The notes under the pieces are model-generated. The model was not told the DNA's origin. It worked only from the letters and a program-made list of their open reading frames with translations, and did not search any database. Source: Sphingobacteriales bacterium (GTDB lineage: Bacteria > Bacteroidota > Bacteroidia > Sphingobacteriales > Sphingobacteriaceae). Taken from it: a DNA stretch of 47,153 nucleotides. The stretch is taken from positions 1 through 47,153 of the forward strand of contig CANNIS010000002.1 in the NCBI GenBank assembly GCA_947505035.1, read 5' to 3'. Below, in pieces: positions 1-10,800 of this stretch; position 1 is the stretch's first letter, and every line of letters starts with the position of its first letter. A program made the position numbers and the translations under genes.

Positions 1-867
1 ATTGTCTACCCTCTTTGCAGATGCAGACAAACTAAACCCTTTGATAGAATAATTTGCACTGACAAACAAGGCTTCTCCTTTTTTGTAAATAAAACCATTG
101 GTTAAACTAGGGTCATTTATTTTATAGGCATACTCAGTATAAAAATTAAATTTATCAGATATAAAATTAAATCGTCCGGCAAATGCAGCAACGTTTTCTG
201 GTAAAATTCTTATGGGGTCGTTGTCTGCTTGGTATTTACCCACCATGCTACCACCTAAGATATAGGTATAAAGTGCCTTTTCGGGGTTAAACTCTGGCAG
301 AAAAGTACTTAGTATTTCATTTAAATTAAATTCAGCGTCTAAACCCCTTACAATTCCTTCTCCTTTTGCAAAATAAAATCTTTGCTTACCAATAATACTT
401 TTTAAATATACACCCGCTGTAGGTTTGTATTTAACTCGAATACCATCCATGGCATTATCTATACCCAAACCGCGTTCTTCGTAACTTCTAAAAATTAAAC
501 CAGATCCAAATTGTTCGTAATAATTCCCAATGGTAAATTCTAAATCATCGTTGGTATAGGTTGCGTAGCGATAAGTAATATCGCTACCATTATATCTTGG
601 ATCAAAACCCAATAATGCTTTTTCGTAAGACTCATAACGCATGCCTGCTTTGAAATTCCCTTTGATATAATTCAAGTTTGCAAAACTATTCATTCGAATT
701 TTTTCGTTTACTTCTTTTGCACCAATGGTAGAGTCCACTAAATAATTTTGTGCCATCATTTGGAAATTTCCATGAATTTCCCCTGCACCAAATTTATTAT
801 TTTCTTGAGCCTTCGCTAAAAAAGGAAAAGTCAAAAAGAAAAGTATTACTGCTAAAACTTTTTTCAT
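1..867 (-). CDS. DUF6029-like outer-membrane/beta-barrel protein, 3' part cut by window edge
   Basis: Open frame on minus strand from ATG at 865-867 to window start (289 codons, no stop). Begins MKKVLAVILFFLTFPFLAKAQENNKFGAGEIHGNFQMMAQNYLVDS (signal peptide). Contains GNYYEQFGSGLIFRSYEERGLGIDNAMDGIRVKY. Not in the ORF track because it is truncated. Confidence 0.7.
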   Translation of the reverse strand, partial: MKKVLAVILFFLTFPFLAKAQENNKFGAGEIHGNFQMMAQNYLVDSTIGAKEVNEKIRMNSFANLNYIKGNFKAGMRYESYEKALLGFDPRYNGSDITYRYATYTNDDLEFTIGNYYEQFGSGLIFRSYEERGLGIDNAMDGIRVKYKPTAGVYLKSIIGKQRFYFAKGEGIVRGLDAEFNLNEILSTFLPEFNPEKALYTYILGGSMVGKYQADNDPIRILPENVAAFAGRFNFISDKFNFYTEYAYKINDPSLTNGFIYKKGEALFVSANYSIKGFSLSASAKRVDN

Positions 868-1370
868 TTTACTTCAGGATTAATGCAGCCAAGTAGTTTT
901 TCGTATAATTCATTTTCGTCACCAGGTGCATAACCCGCATGTTGATAAATAATTTCTCCTTTACCATTGATTAAAAATGTGTGTGGAATATCACCTACAT
1001 TTAAAGCGCGTTTTAAATCAGCATTCGGATCTAATAATATTTCGTATTCCCATCCTCGCGTATTTACAAAGGGTTTCACTCTTGCAGAGTTTCTAGCATC
1101 ATCTATAGAAACTGCATAAATTTTAACACCTGTAACTTTTTGCCAATCTTCGTAAAGATCTGCTATAGCGGTTAATTCTTGCACACAAGGTTTACACCAG
1201 GTAGCCCAAAAATCTATAATAATAGGCTTGCCATCATTTGCCATATTTGCAGTATTGAAGGTAGCGCCATCAATTGTTTTTACATTTACTGCTGGTATTT
1301 TATTTTGCGCTTTTACGCTAAATGCAATACAAATAAATAAAAAAAGTAGTGTTATTTTTTTTGCTTTCAT
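864..1370 (-). CDS. TlpA-family thioredoxin/redoxin, exported
   Basis: Signal peptide plus FWATWCKPCVQEL thioredoxin active site. TGA stop overlaps the ATG of the next gene (ATGA). Confidence 0.9.
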   Translation of the reverse strand: MKAKKITLLFLFICIAFSVKAQNKIPAVNVKTIDGATFNTANMANDGKPIIIDFWATWCKPCVQELTAIADLYEDWQKVTGVKIYAVSIDDARNSARVKPFVNTRGWEYEILLDPNADLKRALNVGDIPHTFLINGKGEIIYQHAGYAPGDENELYEKLLGCINPEVK

Positions 1371-1418
1371 TGTGTAAATTTTATTGCTAATCTAATCAAA
1401 TATCAGCTTATTGAAAAT

Positions 1419-1452
1419 AAAAAAACAGCCAGTAAAATACTGGCTGTTTTTT
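1419..1452 (-). terminator. Intrinsic terminator downstream of the Omp28-like gene
   Basis: aaaaaacagccagta-aaa-tactggctgtttttt inverted repeat with flanking A/T runs, just after the stop at 1471. Confidence 0.8.
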
Positions 1453-1470
1453 AAAATATATTGGTTAAAA

Positions 1471-3528
1471 TTATCTGGTTAAAACTACTTTCGCAGCAAC
1501 CGATTCAGCACCAACTTTAATAACTGCTTGGTAAATACCATTTGCAATAGATGCATCAGCATTCCAAGTAAAGAATTTAGAACCACCGTTAACAGTACCG
1601 TCTTCCGTAGCATATACTTTTCTGCCCATTAGGTCGAATATTTCTAAAGTAATATCGCTTGTTAAAAATGGCATTTTAACTTCGAAATTAGTTGTGCCAT
1701 TAGATGGATTAGGGAATGTACTTAATGCAAAAGATTTTGCAGTTTGAGTACTTACACCAGAAATATTAAAGCTTTTGTAATTCGCATTTAATATTTCGCC
1801 TGTTGCCGCACTAGAAACCCAAGCAATGATTACCATTTTATCTTTGTTCTCACCAGCTTTTAATTGGTAAGATGCTGCATAAGTATGTGTAGTGTTTACT
1901 AATAATGTTTCTGGTAAGCTACCAAAAGCACCATCAAAACCACCTAAGATATCACGACCAACATGGTCGTAAACCATAGCAGCTGCAGGAACAGGGTTTG
2001 GTTTTGATTCGTAACCACCCATTGCACCATTTGCACCACCCGAATATGCGTTTGCTTGATTCCAAGTAGCACCAGTTCCTCTCACGCCATCTTCTGTAAC
2101 TACCACATTGAATCTGTAATCGCCAATTAAATCTGTAGCCATTTTACTAGATACAGCAATATCATATGAGTTAGAAGTCGCATTCCAAGTAGCATCTACA
2201 TCCACATCACATGGCGTAAATCCATTGATGCTTGCGTTGTAACGATCAAAGAATTCTGAAGGATCTGCTTCGCCACCTTTACGGTCTACTAAACCACTTG
2301 GGTAACCAGCAATTAAAGAAGCCATACCAGCATCATAAGCATCCACTGTCATTGGATCACCATTGTGAACCGCAATAGTTAATGCTGTGGTTGGATATGC
2401 ATTGTGGATTGAATCCATAAATACCGCACCTCTTGGACACCATTGGCACCATGTACCGGTTCCTTCTTCAAACACTATACGTTTAGTAGGTTGAAATGCT
2501 AAAGCAGAAATAGTTTGTGTTAATGTATCATTTGCTTGATTTGCATCACCTGTTGTTTCCACCCAAACCTTTACTGGCCAAGTACCTGGAGCAGGAATGG
2601 TAAATGGAACATTATGTGTGAAATCGTAAGTAGCATTTGTTGTAATATTTAAACCAGTAATGATATTAGATTTAATTAAACCATTGGCTAAATATTTAAC
2701 AGTTAAACTTGTGATCGGAGCAGTACCAACATTTAATACAGTTCCAGTAATATCAACATTAGCACCAGCACCACCAAAGTTGCTGAATGTTAAAGCAGAT
2801 AATTCTGCATCATTTGTAGGTTGTATACCTGGAATGAATTTATAATAGATATTATCTTCGTAAGTATCTGCATTACCACCATTCGTAACTAATGAAGGTG
2901 TATTAGGTGCACCTGTTACAGTGTATGCAGTTGAACCATTGATTTGAATACCTAAGGTTAAAGTTAATGGCGTTAAATAAGTTCTTTGATCTACGATGTA
3001 AATATTGTTGGTTGTTTCTTCTAAAACAATTCCCCAATAAGACCAGTTTGATCCAGCAGAACCTGGCGCAGAATAAGAAGCAAACTGAATCCATTGTTGA
3101 CGATTAGGATAATCACCAAACATTTTAGTTCTGATGACATCGTTAGCACCCGAACCCGCTAAACCCCAAACCATAATAGAGTTGTTTGGAATACTCGCAC
3201 TTGGCAAAGCCGCATTGGTAGCAGTTGGAGGAGTAACTGCACTGGTAGTGAATGTTAACACACCAGAAGTAGATACTTTAAATTCTGTAACTGCATTACC
3301 GTTGAATAAGAAAGTAAAATCACCTGGTAAAAACACAGTAGTAGACCAAGCAGGACTTGCATTGGTTGCTGCTATATTGGTATAACCAGTTGTACCGGGT
3401 TGCTCAACGTCTTGGTTAACATTACCGGGGTTTTGATTTGCCGTTAGGTATGGCAAATAATAGTATTGTGCATCTGCAACTAATGCAAAAAGCACAAAGA
3501 TCAATAGCGTAGATAATTTTTTCATCAA
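1471..3528 (-). CDS. Omp28-related outer membrane protein with T9SS type A C-terminal sorting domain
   Basis: Signal peptide; EEGTGTWCQWCPRGAVFMDSI motif of Omp28-like proteins; C-terminus FALSTFPNPSNGTTNFEVKMP...GIYQAVIKVGAESVAAKVVLTR is a typical T9SS CTD. Confidence 0.9.
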   Translation of the reverse strand: MMKKLSTLLIFVLFALVADAQYYYLPYLTANQNPGNVNQDVEQPGTTGYTNIAATNASPAWSTTVFLPGDFTFLFNGNAVTEFKVSTSGVLTFTTSAVTPPTATNAALPSASIPNNSIMVWGLAGSGANDVIRTKMFGDYPNRQQWIQFASYSAPGSAGSNWSYWGIVLEETTNNIYIVDQRTYLTPLTLTLGIQINGSTAYTVTGAPNTPSLVTNGGNADTYEDNIYYKFIPGIQPTNDAELSALTFSNFGGAGANVDITGTVLNVGTAPITSLTVKYLANGLIKSNIITGLNITTNATYDFTHNVPFTIPAPGTWPVKVWVETTGDANQANDTLTQTISALAFQPTKRIVFEEGTGTWCQWCPRGAVFMDSIHNAYPTTALTIAVHNGDPMTVDAYDAGMASLIAGYPSGLVDRKGGEADPSEFFDRYNASINGFTPCDVDVDATWNATSNSYDIAVSSKMATDLIGDYRFNVVVTEDGVRGTGATWNQANAYSGGANGAMGGYESKPNPVPAAAMVYDHVGRDILGGFDGAFGSLPETLLVNTTHTYAASYQLKAGENKDKMVIIAWVSSAATGEILNANYKSFNISGVSTQTAKSFALSTFPNPSNGTTNFEVKMPFLTSDITLEIFDLMGRKVYATEDGTVNGGSKFFTWNADASIANGIYQAVIKVGAESVAAKVVLTR

Positions 3529-3641
3529 TTTTTATTTTTATTTTGTAAGTGAATGTTGTTTAAAAGCTAAAATAATGGGCATATAAAGTACCATATTAAA
3601 GCAATTTTATTAATTAAACAAATAAATAGCGTTAAAATCCT

Positions 3642-3649
3642 TATTTTTG
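3642..3649 (+). promoter_or_regulatory. Bacteroidota -7 element (TATTTTTG) for the 231-aa T9SS protein
   Basis: Matches TAnnTTTG 23 nt before ATG 3672; no clear -33 TTTG. Confidence 0.35.
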
Positions 3650-3671
3650 ATCTTTAAACAATCATTTTGAT

Positions 3672-4367
3672 ATGAAAAAAGCACTTTTGGTATTCGTTTT
3701 AACTCTTTTGTTCCAGGTTTCCTTTGGGCAAAATTTAGCATTTGTAAACGCCGAACCAACAATTACCGGAAACGACACAGACTTAGCCTACATTAAATTA
3801 CATGTAAAAAACATTGGCACTGTTTCGCAAAATGTTTATGCGAAACGCAAAATCCAAACTTTAATTAATGGACAACAATCTTATTTTTGTTTTGGAGCTA
3901 CTTGTTATCCACCAGCAGTAAATAAATCAACAGATATATTAACCTTAGCACCAGGTGATGAAGACTCTACTTTAAAAACCTATTGCAACCCAAGAGGAAC
4001 TGCGGGTACTTCCATTATTAATTACTGCGTGATTACAGAAAACAATTCAGACTCTGTTTGTATTACTTTAACCTATAATCAATTGGCTACGGGTATAATT
4101 TATAATAGCAATAAATTATTTGTGAATGCATTTCCTAATCCTGCAACAAACGAAGTAACCTTGCTATATAATACAGAAAAAGTATATTTAAGCAAAGAGC
4201 TTGTAATAGCTGATTTTGCTGGTAAAATCATAGATAAAATTATTGTTGATGCAACAGAAGGGATAGCTAACATTGCTACACAGGATTATCCGAATGGGGT
4301 ATATGTTTGCAGGTTAATGGCAGATGGCGCGCCCATTGCTTATACAAAATTAGTCATCCAAAAATAA
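3672..4367 (+). CDS. Small secreted T9SS type A sorting domain protein, function unknown
   Basis: Signal peptide MKKALLVFVLTLLFQVSFGQ; C-terminal VNAFPNPATNEVTLLYN...GVYVCRLMADGAPIAYTKLVIQK sorting domain. Confidence 0.85.
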   Translation: MKKALLVFVLTLLFQVSFGQNLAFVNAEPTITGNDTDLAYIKLHVKNIGTVSQNVYAKRKIQTLINGQQSYFCFGATCYPPAVNKSTDILTLAPGDEDSTLKTYCNPRGTAGTSIINYCVITENNSDSVCITLTYNQLATGIIYNSNKLFVNAFPNPATNEVTLLYNTEKVYLSKELVIADFAGKIIDKIIVDATEGIANIATQDYPNGVYVCRLMADGAPIAYTKLVIQK

Positions 4368-4378
4368 TTTGGAATAAT

Positions 4379-4412
4379 AAAAAAAGCCCTCAAAATTTCG
4401 AGGGCTTTTTTT
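4379..4412. terminator. Bidirectional intrinsic terminator between convergent genes
   Basis: aaaaaagccctcaaaatttcgagggctttttt hairpin with T-tracts both ways; lies between stops at 4367 and 4411. Confidence 0.85.
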
Positions 4413-6642
4413 ATGTATTAAATTTCGATTTTAATTGTGCAAGCATGTTTGCCATATCTTGCGGTTCTTTATTTTTATTTTCTGTTTTATCATTGTTTCG
4501 CTTAATAGGATTACTCGGGTTTCCTTTTAAAGAAAGTGCAATTCTTTTTCTAGCCACATCAACTTCTAAAACAGTTACCTCTAATTTTTGCGAAACCTTT
4601 ACCACTTTTGCGGGATCATCTATAAATCTATCGGCTATTTGACTAACATGTATCAAGCCGTCTTGATGCACCCCAATATCTACGAAAGCCCCAAATTTAG
4701 TGAGGTTGGTAACGATACCTGGCAATTTCATGCCAATTCTCAAATCTGAAATTTCCCGAATACCCGAAGCAAATTCAAATTTTTCGAATTGTTCACGCGG
4801 GTCGCGGCCTGGTTTAGCCAATTCGGCAAGTATATCTTTTAAAGTAGGTAAGCCAATTTCATCACTGATATATTTTTTTAAATCAATTTGTTTTCTGATT
4901 TCTTCTTTGGTCATTAAATCTAAAAGGGTACAGTTTAAATCTTTTGCAATACCTTGTACCAAGTCATATCGCTCTGGATGTACCGCACTACTATCTAAAG
5001 GGTTTGACGCATTGCTAATTCTTAAAAATCCGGCTGCTTGTTCAAATGCTTTATCTCCAAGCCTTGCAACCTTTTTAAGTTCAGCTCTGTTTTTAAATGC
5101 ACCATTGGCATTTCTGTATTCAATAATATTTTGTGCAAGTTGTGGTCCTAGTCCAGAAACATAAGAGAGTATTTCTTTTGAAGAAGTATTTAATTCTACT
5201 CCAACCGCATTCACACTGCTCATCACTACATCGTCTAATGATTTTTTTAATTTTGTTTGATCTACATCGTGTTGGTATTGTCCAACACCAATCGATTGGG
5301 GATCAATTTTTACTAATTCTGCCAGCGGATCCATAAGTCTACGACCTATTGAAATAGCACCTCTTACGGTTAAATCTAAATCCGGAAATTCGTTTCTCGC
5401 CACTTCCGAAGCGGAGTAAATAGAGGCGCCACTTTCGTTTACCATTACTACTAAGCAATCTACTAAATTCATTTTTTGGATAAAGTCTTCGGTTTCTCTA
5501 CCAGCAGTTCCGTTGCCAATGGCAATGGCTTTTATTTGGTGCTTAGCAACTAACTGTTTAATTGTTGCTGCAGATTCATTTAATTTTTTTTGTGGTTCGT
5601 GCGGATAGATGTTCGTGTTTTCTAGCAGCTTTCCTTGCTCATCTAAACACACCACTTTACAACCGGTTCTAAAGCCAGGATCTATAGCCATTACAGACTT
5701 TTGGCCTAGCGGTGCTGCCAATAAAAGTTGTCTGGCATTTTCTGCAAATACACGAATGGCTTCCTCGTCTGCTTTATTTTTGGTGAACACCCTGGTTTCG
5801 GTTTCCATCGAAGGGGCTAATAATCTTTTGTAGCCATCTTTAATTGCGAGTGCAACTTGTTCGGCGCTACTGTTATTGGCTAGTATAAATTGTTTGTTTA
5901 ATATTTCAATGGCTAACTCTTCATCTGGTGCTAATTCGAGTGAAACAAAAAGTTCTTTTTCTGCTCTGCGCATGGCTAGTATACGGTGGGAAGGCGCGTC
6001 TTTAATGGGTTCGGACCAGTCGTAATAATCTTTGTATTTAATGGCTTGTTCTTCTTTGCCCTTCATTAATTTACTTTTGAAATGGCCTTTATTTAAAAAT
6101 AAATCTCTCAAATGAGCTCTTGCTTCTGCATTTTCTGCCATGCTTTCTGCCATAATATCTCTTGCGCCTTGTAAAGCTTCTTCAATAGTATGCACGTCTT
6201 TTTCGGAATCAATAAATTTGGATGCAGCGGTGTTTAGTTCGATTGTTGTTTGTTCAAAAATTAAGAGCGCTAAGGGTTCTAGCCCTTTTTCTTTAGCAAT
6301 GCTTGCTTTGGTTTTTCTTTTTGGTTTATAGGGCAAATAAATATCTTCTAAGGCAGACATGGTTCCTGCTGCGTTTATTTTTTCAATAAGTTCTGGGCTT
6401 AGTTTACCAAGTTCTTCTAAAGATTTAAGAATGGCTTCTCTGCGTTTATCTAAATCTCTTAATTGTGTAATGCGATCTCTGATGGCCGAAACCTGCACCT
6501 CGTCTAAGGTTCCGGTTACTTCTTTTCTGTATCGAGCAATAAATGGAATGGTTGCGCCTTCATCTAATAATTCGACTGTTGCATTTACTTGTTTTTCTAA
6601 TACCCCTAATTCTTTTGCAATTTTATGTTGATGTAAATTCAT
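4411..6642 (-). CDS. tex: Tex family RNA-binding transcription accessory protein
   Basis: 743 aa; LGVLEKQVNATVELLDEGATIPFIARYRKEVTG, VMAIDPGFRTGCKVVCLD, helix-hairpin-helix and C-terminal S1 domain (LPGIVTNLTKFGAFVDIGVHQDGLIHVSQI). Confidence 0.95.
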   Translation of the reverse strand: MNLHQHKIAKELGVLEKQVNATVELLDEGATIPFIARYRKEVTGTLDEVQVSAIRDRITQLRDLDKRREAILKSLEELGKLSPELIEKINAAGTMSALEDIYLPYKPKRKTKASIAKEKGLEPLALLIFEQTTIELNTAASKFIDSEKDVHTIEEALQGARDIMAESMAENAEARAHLRDLFLNKGHFKSKLMKGKEEQAIKYKDYYDWSEPIKDAPSHRILAMRRAEKELFVSLELAPDEELAIEILNKQFILANNSSAEQVALAIKDGYKRLLAPSMETETRVFTKNKADEEAIRVFAENARQLLLAAPLGQKSVMAIDPGFRTGCKVVCLDEQGKLLENTNIYPHEPQKKLNESAATIKQLVAKHQIKAIAIGNGTAGRETEDFIQKMNLVDCLVVMVNESGASIYSASEVARNEFPDLDLTVRGAISIGRRLMDPLAELVKIDPQSIGVGQYQHDVDQTKLKKSLDDVVMSSVNAVGVELNTSSKEILSYVSGLGPQLAQNIIEYRNANGAFKNRAELKKVARLGDKAFEQAAGFLRISNASNPLDSSAVHPERYDLVQGIAKDLNCTLLDLMTKEEIRKQIDLKKYISDEIGLPTLKDILAELAKPGRDPREQFEKFEFASGIREISDLRIGMKLPGIVTNLTKFGAFVDIGVHQDGLIHVSQIADRFIDDPAKVVKVSQKLEVTVLEVDVARKRIALSLKGNPSNPIKRNNDKTENKNKEPQDMANMLAQLKSKFNT

Positions 6643-6679
6643 ATTCGTTGTAAATTCTTATGGCAGCAAATTAAATAAA

Positions 6680-6706
6680 AAAAGAGTGACTACAAGCCAC
6701 TCTTTT
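6680..6706 (-). terminator. Intrinsic terminator after pdhB
   Basis: aaaagagtg-actacaagc-cactctttt inverted repeat with A/T flank just after the pdhB stop at 6730. Confidence 0.7.
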
Positions 6707-6729
6707 AAAATTAATGAATTAAATATTTT

Positions 6730-7713
6730 TTATTTTCTTGCGTACATTACTTCTTTTACTGCCGCAATAATTTTGCTTGGATTTGGTAAATATTCTTCAA
6801 TTAAAGTTGGTGCGTAAGGCAATGGAACGTCTCCGCCCATCACTCTTAATATAGGTGCATCTAAATAATCGAAGGCATCTTTTTGTACTTTAAAAGTAAC
6901 CTCTGTTGCAATAGAACCCAATGGCCAAGACTCTTCTATAAATACCATTCTATTGGTTTTCTTTACAGAGTTAATTACGGTATCGTAATCGATTGGACGC
7001 ACACTTCTTAAATCAATCACCTCTGCGCTTATGCCTTCGTTTGCTAATAAATCTGCAGCGGCCATTACTACTTTCACCATTTTACCAAAACTCACCAAGG
7101 TAACATCGCTACCTAATCTTTTAATATCGGCTACGCCAATTGGAATATAATATTCTTCTTCAGGTACATGTCCTTTGTCGCCATACATTTGTTCCGACTC
7201 CATAAAAATTACAGGATCGGGATCGATGATAGCAGATTTTAAAAGACCTTTTGCATCGTATGGGTTAGAAGGAACCACAACTTTTAACCCTGGGCAGTTT
7301 GCATACCAGTTTTCAAAACATTGAGAATGTTGTGAACTTAACATGCCTGCACTACCAGTTGGTCCTCGGAAAACAATTGGCACTGGAAATTGACCACCAC
7401 TCATCGACATCATTTTTGCTGCAGCATTGATCACTTGATCGATGGCTACTAGCGAAAAATTAAAAGTCATGAATTCAATAATCGGAATTAAACCGTTCAT
7501 GGCCGCCCCAACACCAATACCTGCAAAACCTAATTCCGAAATGGGGGTATCAATTACACGCTTCTCGCCAAATTCGTCGAGCATGCCTTGGCTTACTTTA
7601 TAGGCACCATTATATACTGCTACTTCTTCGCCCATTAAGAATATGCGTTCATCTTTGCGCATTTCTTCGTTTAAGGCTTCTCTAAGGGCTTCTCTGTATT
7701 GTATTTCTCTCAT
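6730..7713 (-). CDS. pdhB: Pyruvate dehydrogenase E1 component beta subunit
   Basis: MREIQYREALREALNEEMRKDERIFLMGEEVAVYNGAYKVSQGM...; transketolase central and C-terminal domain motifs of PdhB. Confidence 0.93.
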   Translation of the reverse strand: MREIQYREALREALNEEMRKDERIFLMGEEVAVYNGAYKVSQGMLDEFGEKRVIDTPISELGFAGIGVGAAMNGLIPIIEFMTFNFSLVAIDQVINAAAKMMSMSGGQFPVPIVFRGPTGSAGMLSSQHSQCFENWYANCPGLKVVVPSNPYDAKGLLKSAIIDPDPVIFMESEQMYGDKGHVPEEEYYIPIGVADIKRLGSDVTLVSFGKMVKVVMAAADLLANEGISAEVIDLRSVRPIDYDTVINSVKKTNRMVFIEESWPLGSIATEVTFKVQKDAFDYLDAPILRVMGGDVPLPYAPTLIEEYLPNPSKIIAAVKEVMYARK

Positions 7714-7751
7714 AATCAGTATTTTGTGTATTGCTTATATAAAGCAACAGG

Positions 7752-7783
7752 CAAATATAATATTAATGATAAACTAAATGAAA
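7752..7783 (-). promoter_or_regulatory. Candidate pdhB promoter
   Basis: Minus-strand TATATTTG (plus CAAATATA 7752-7759) matches TAnnTTTG; TTTC at 7780-7783 with 20-nt spacer. Confidence 0.5.
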
Positions 7784-7810
7784 AATCAAATTGATTAGTT
7801 TTAGTTTATC
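7768..7810. repeat. Nested inverted repeat upstream of pdhB / downstream of helicase
   Basis: GATAAACTAAA (7768-7778) / TTTAGTTTATC (7800-7810) enclosing AATCAA-a-TTGATT (7784-7796). Confidence 0.7.
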
Positions 7811-7818
7811 GGATATGA

Positions 7819-10800
7819 TTAGTCTTCTGCCTCTTCCTGCTGTGGAATTTCGAAACTGGCATCTTCAAAATTGTGCTTCACAAAATTACACCAACTACAA
7901 TCTTTTTTACCACAACCAGTATTAAATTCTTGATTCATTATTTTACCATAAACAGTTTCAATTTGTTTAGTTACAAAAGCAACATCTTGTGGTAAAATCA
8001 TAATTTTGGATTTTGTATAAACTTCTTTAGCGGGCTCCACAAAATCAAATTCGGTACTGATTACATTCCAATCGTTTACTTTATAATTATCAATTAAAAT
8101 TTTATAAAAAACAGCTTGTCTCCAATAGTCTCCACCGTTAGGATCTTTCTCTGTTGGGCCATCCATTTTCTTTTTCGCATTTTCGTAAGAGCCCGTTTTA
8201 TAATCTACTACATTGACATCTCTTCCAAAAAATTCTAATTTATCAATCTTCCCTTTAATGGGAATACCATTTACTTCCACATGATCAATCTTTTTTTCTA
8301 ATGCCACTATTTTATGCCAATGGTTAATGTATCTCTTATAATAGGCCGGAATAATGGTGTGGCCATATTCTGTTCTGCGTTCAAATTGTTCTTTGGTAAA
8401 GGCTTCTCTATTCTTTAGCATATACCAGTCAAAGTCGCTAATTAACTGGCTTTGATCCGGAAATTCGTCGCCATCTTGTAGTGGTCTAAAGTATTTTTCT
8501 AAGGCCCAATGTATGGCAGAACCAAAGGTCATAGTTTCATTTTTACCATTAGGCACCTGCACCAAATTTTGAAAATAATATTTAAGTGGACAACTTAAAT
8601 AATTATTTAAATGCGTTACACTCAAACTATAATTGGCTAATCTACTTTTCACCCATTCGTGGTCAATGGCAGAAGTGCTAACAGGTGCATCTTCATTATT
8701 AAAGTTTAAAGAAAAGAAATCTACCAAATCATTTGCAGGCACCATTTTATTTTGCTCTTTTAAATTTGCGCTACTGATAATTTCACTGACAAATAAACTG
8801 CGTTCAATCGGTTTGTTTTTTAGGTCTTGTGAAACATATGAAATTTGTAAATGTGCTTTTGCACGGGTAATGGCTACATAAAATAAACGCCTCAATTCTT
8901 CTTGTTTTTCGGCCTCTGTAGCGCTCTGAAATAAGGTATCTGGAATCTTGTAGCTGTTACTTCTACCGCGTTTGCCTTCCCAAACACCTTTGTTGGCACC
9001 CATTAAAAAAACATATTCAAACTCTAATCCTTTAGAACCATGGCAGGTTAAAAAGTTTACGCCATTTTCGTTGAATAATATTTTATTGAGCTCTAAAGAC
9101 AAATCATTTTCTTTTAACAAATCAATTTTTTCAATAAAATCTTTTAAACCTAAAGATGGATTTTTTCGAGATTCTTCTTTTAAGAAATTAAACAAAGAAG
9201 AGAGCACTTGCATGTACCAAGTTTTTTCGTTTGATTTTAATATGTAAGCTAGAATACCTCCTCTTGTAATTATTTTTTCAAATAAATTTTGCAAAGTAAT
9301 ATTCACAGACTCTTTAATGTAATATTCTAAATCTGCACTCAGCGTTTTCATCGCAGCAGTAGAATTCGGCTCAAACATATCGGCCTGCTTGGCGTTTAGC
9401 TCGTTTAACAATCTCCTAACGGCAGTTTTATCTTTTCTATTTTGATAATTATGTTGATTGGCTGCGACTGTTATTTTTGCAATATCGATGGGGTTAATGG
9501 CAAAAAAATCGTAATGTAATATTTGAAACAATATTTCATCGCCACTATAAGGGATATCTGTTTCTAAGGCGATGTAGCGAAGAATATTCAATATTTTTTG
9601 TGCAAAAGGAATCGTTAAAATATTCACTTTCTTTTTAGTGGTAACCGGAATATTTTTCTCTTGAAAAAATCGCGCTAATTCTTCGCCCGATTGGTGTTCT
9701 TTATAAATAATGGCAATTTTTTTGGGCGCTATATTTTGCTGAAAAATTAACTGCGCCACTTGTTCGGTAATATCGGCAAATTCGGCAATGGGATTTTCGT
9801 ATTCAATAATGGTTGGTTCAATATTTAGGTCTTTATAATCTTTATGACTGGCAATTAATTCTTTGCTTAGGCCAGGCATTTGAATACGCTCTTTATTGAT
9901 GCCTATGAGGTTTTTAGCAAGATCTAAGATGTTTTGCGTAGAACGGTAATTGTTCTCTAGCATAATGGTTGCCAGTGTTTGCGGATACCATTTGGTATAA
10001 TTAATTAAGTTCTCCACGCTGGCTCCTTGAAACCTAAAAATAGATTGGTCGTCGTCGCCTACCACAAATACATTGGGTTCTTCCCAGTAATTAACTAATA
10101 AGCGAATTAGTTCATTTTGCGATCCACTGGTGTCTTGAAACTCATCAATTAAAAAATAATGAAAGCGTTCTTGGTAATTCAACAAAAAGTTCTCATCTGT
10201 TTGAAAAGCTTGTAATATCCAAGTGATCATGTCGTCAAAATCATAACGGGCGGCTTGTTTCATGAGCTCGCTATAATTATTGAATTCTGCCGCCGCCGCT
10301 TTTAATAATTCAATTTTATCAATCTCGTCTTGAAAGGCAGGTTTGAAATCGCCTTTTTTATTTTCTTTGCGATTACTTTGGTAGCGAAACTTTTTATGGT
10401 ATTCCGAATCTTCTTCTGCGTTTTTAATATCTTCAATATAGGCATCTGCTTTTTCTTGAATTAATTCCGCAGACCAATTTTCTTTTTTCATAATAGAAAA
10501 AAGTTCCATGAGTCGCTTAATTTCGTAGTAAACATCGCCCCTGTAGCGTTTCAAAGGATTGCCTGCTTTGAGGTTATGTATGAGTTTTCTGAATAAATCG
10601 ATTTTCTCTAAATCAGAAATGGCTTCTAAATTTAATTTACCAAATCGGGTTAAATTTTCTTGAATAATATCATTACAAAAAGAATGAAAGGTGTGAATGT
10701 TGACGCGGTAGGCATCCGGACCAATAAATTCGAATAATCTTTTGCGCATGGCAATTGCGCCCGCATCGGTATAGGTTAAGCATAAAATATTATGGGCTTG

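Noticed and set aside
2660-6631. Antisense ORFs of 60-154 aa in the ORF track (e.g. 2660-2845, 3134-3385, 4700-5164, 6359-6631)
   Set aside because: They lie opposite well-supported CDSs, show low-complexity composition and no recognisable domains; expected by-products of coding bias.
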